The position numbers were made by a program, and so were the translations under genes. DNA of 64,000 nt. Source: Streptococcus suis S735 (GTDB lineage Bacteria; Bacillota; Bacilli; Lactobacillales; Streptococcaceae). Under the pieces are notes generated by a model. It saw only the letters and a program-made list of their open reading frames with translations. It ran no database searches and was not told the origin of the DNA. The stretch lies in NCBI RefSeq assembly GCF_000294495.1, contig NC_018526.1:744001-808000 (forward strand), read 5' to 3'. Below, one piece after another: positions 63,814 through 64,000 of this stretch (position 1 is its first letter; every line of letters starts with the position of its first letter).

Positions 63814-64000
63814 ATGAACCTGACTTTACTAAAAAGATTAAATCTAGTTTTGTATGGTATCGCAATTTTTCTCTTCGTCATGCTATTTTTGCCAATAGGA
63901 CAATGGTTTGATATTGTAAATGTGAATTTTAAACTAACATTTTTTATCATTCCATTTTTCGGACTAGCCAGCTTACCAACGGCTATTTACACTAAAAATG
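63814..64000 (+). CDS. hypothetical membrane protein (5' part, cut by the window)
   Basis: An open frame of 62 codons starting MNLTLLKRLNLVLYGIAIFL and still open at the end. It has at least two membrane segments (LVLYGIAIFLFVMLFLPIG and LTFFIIPFFGLASLPTAIY). AGAAGGAGTG lies 6 nt before the ATG. It follows another small membrane protein closely. No family recognised. Confidence 0.55.
   Translation, partial: MNLTLLKRLNLVLYGIAIFLFVMLFLPIGQWFDIVNVNFKLTFFIIPFFGLASLPTAIYTKN

Noticed and set aside
1..64000. CRISPR arrays, rRNA genes, prophage or integrative elements
   Set aside because: I found no regularly spaced repeats, no rRNA sequence, and no integrase or phage gene cluster in the window.

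Overview
The window looks like a chromosomal segment of a low-GC streptococcus, most probably Streptococcus suis or a close relative. Supporting signs are Streptococcus-type proteins (ParC, PotABCD, DUF1149, DUF2969, DUF4298), an SspA-like LPXTG subtilisin with a YSIRK-like signal peptide, a BOX-like interspersed element, CodY boxes, and a PyrR-controlled pyrR-pyrB-carA-carB locus. Almost all genes lie on the + strand and most of the window is core genome. The clearest accessory or decaying pieces are an IS110 remnant, a GNAT acetyltransferase remnant, a frameshifted MATE transporter and the large surface protease.

Layout. 0-8 kb: DUF1232 protein, an unknown small protein, parC, a DUF4230 membrane protein, ilvE behind a CodY box, DUF2969 protein, tRNA-Tyr, two copies of a structured repeat, tRNA-Gln, rpsA, tRNA-Arg. 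8-14.5 kb: threonine aldolase, two minus-strand membrane proteins, cysteine desulfurase-thiI, brnQ, and L21 leader-rplU-rpmA, with no prp gene between the two. 14.5-18.3 kb: GNAT remnant, MtaR/CpsY-type LysR regulator, lspA, rluD, YjdM/PhnA-type zinc ribbon protein, Pr6Pr membrane protein. 18.3-24.8 kb: pyrimidine locus with a classical PyrR attenuator before pyrR and unusual PyrR-type leaders before carA and carB. 24.9-31.8 kb: methyltransferase, pcp, DUF4298, rpsP-khpA, a heterodimeric ABC exporter, a polysaccharide deacetylase. 31.9-41 kb: hom-thrB, murB-potABCD, a ClC channel, the IS110 remnant. 41.5-46.3 kb: the 1585-residue cell-wall protease. 46.3-53.1 kb: BOX element, nnrD, nth, guaC, broken MATE gene, rimM-trmD, a HisC-like aminotransferase. 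53.2-64 kb: fruR-fruK-fruA, DUF1149, degV, dapB-cca-ABC-F, glucokinase and small membrane proteins.

Most notable signal. carA and carB are preceded by leaders of exactly equal length (182 nt from the PyrR-type hairpin to the ATG). Neither has a Shine-Dalgarno near the ATG. A strong AAAGGAG sits about 150 nt upstream, and between it and the ATG the RNA can fold into a three-way junction closed by GGTACA/TGTATC. If the junction forms, the Shine-Dalgarno lies an effective 9 nt from the ATG. Three paired positions change in a compensatory way between the two copies. A shortened relative precedes parC, with the same TGTATC placed exactly 7 nt before the ATG. Two related sequences, apparently on the opposite strand, follow tRNA-Tyr. 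This suggests a dispersed structured RNA family that works as a folded bridge between ribosome binding site and start codon, and at carA/carB is coupled to PyrR, possibly as translational rather than transcriptional control.

Other points of interest: an ATA codon at the position where fruR should start, a TTG start for potA inside an overlapping 8-codon reading frame, a probably leaderless nth mRNA, two strong CodY boxes (ilvE and the surface protease), and a GNAT gene broken by what looks like deletion between short direct repeats.
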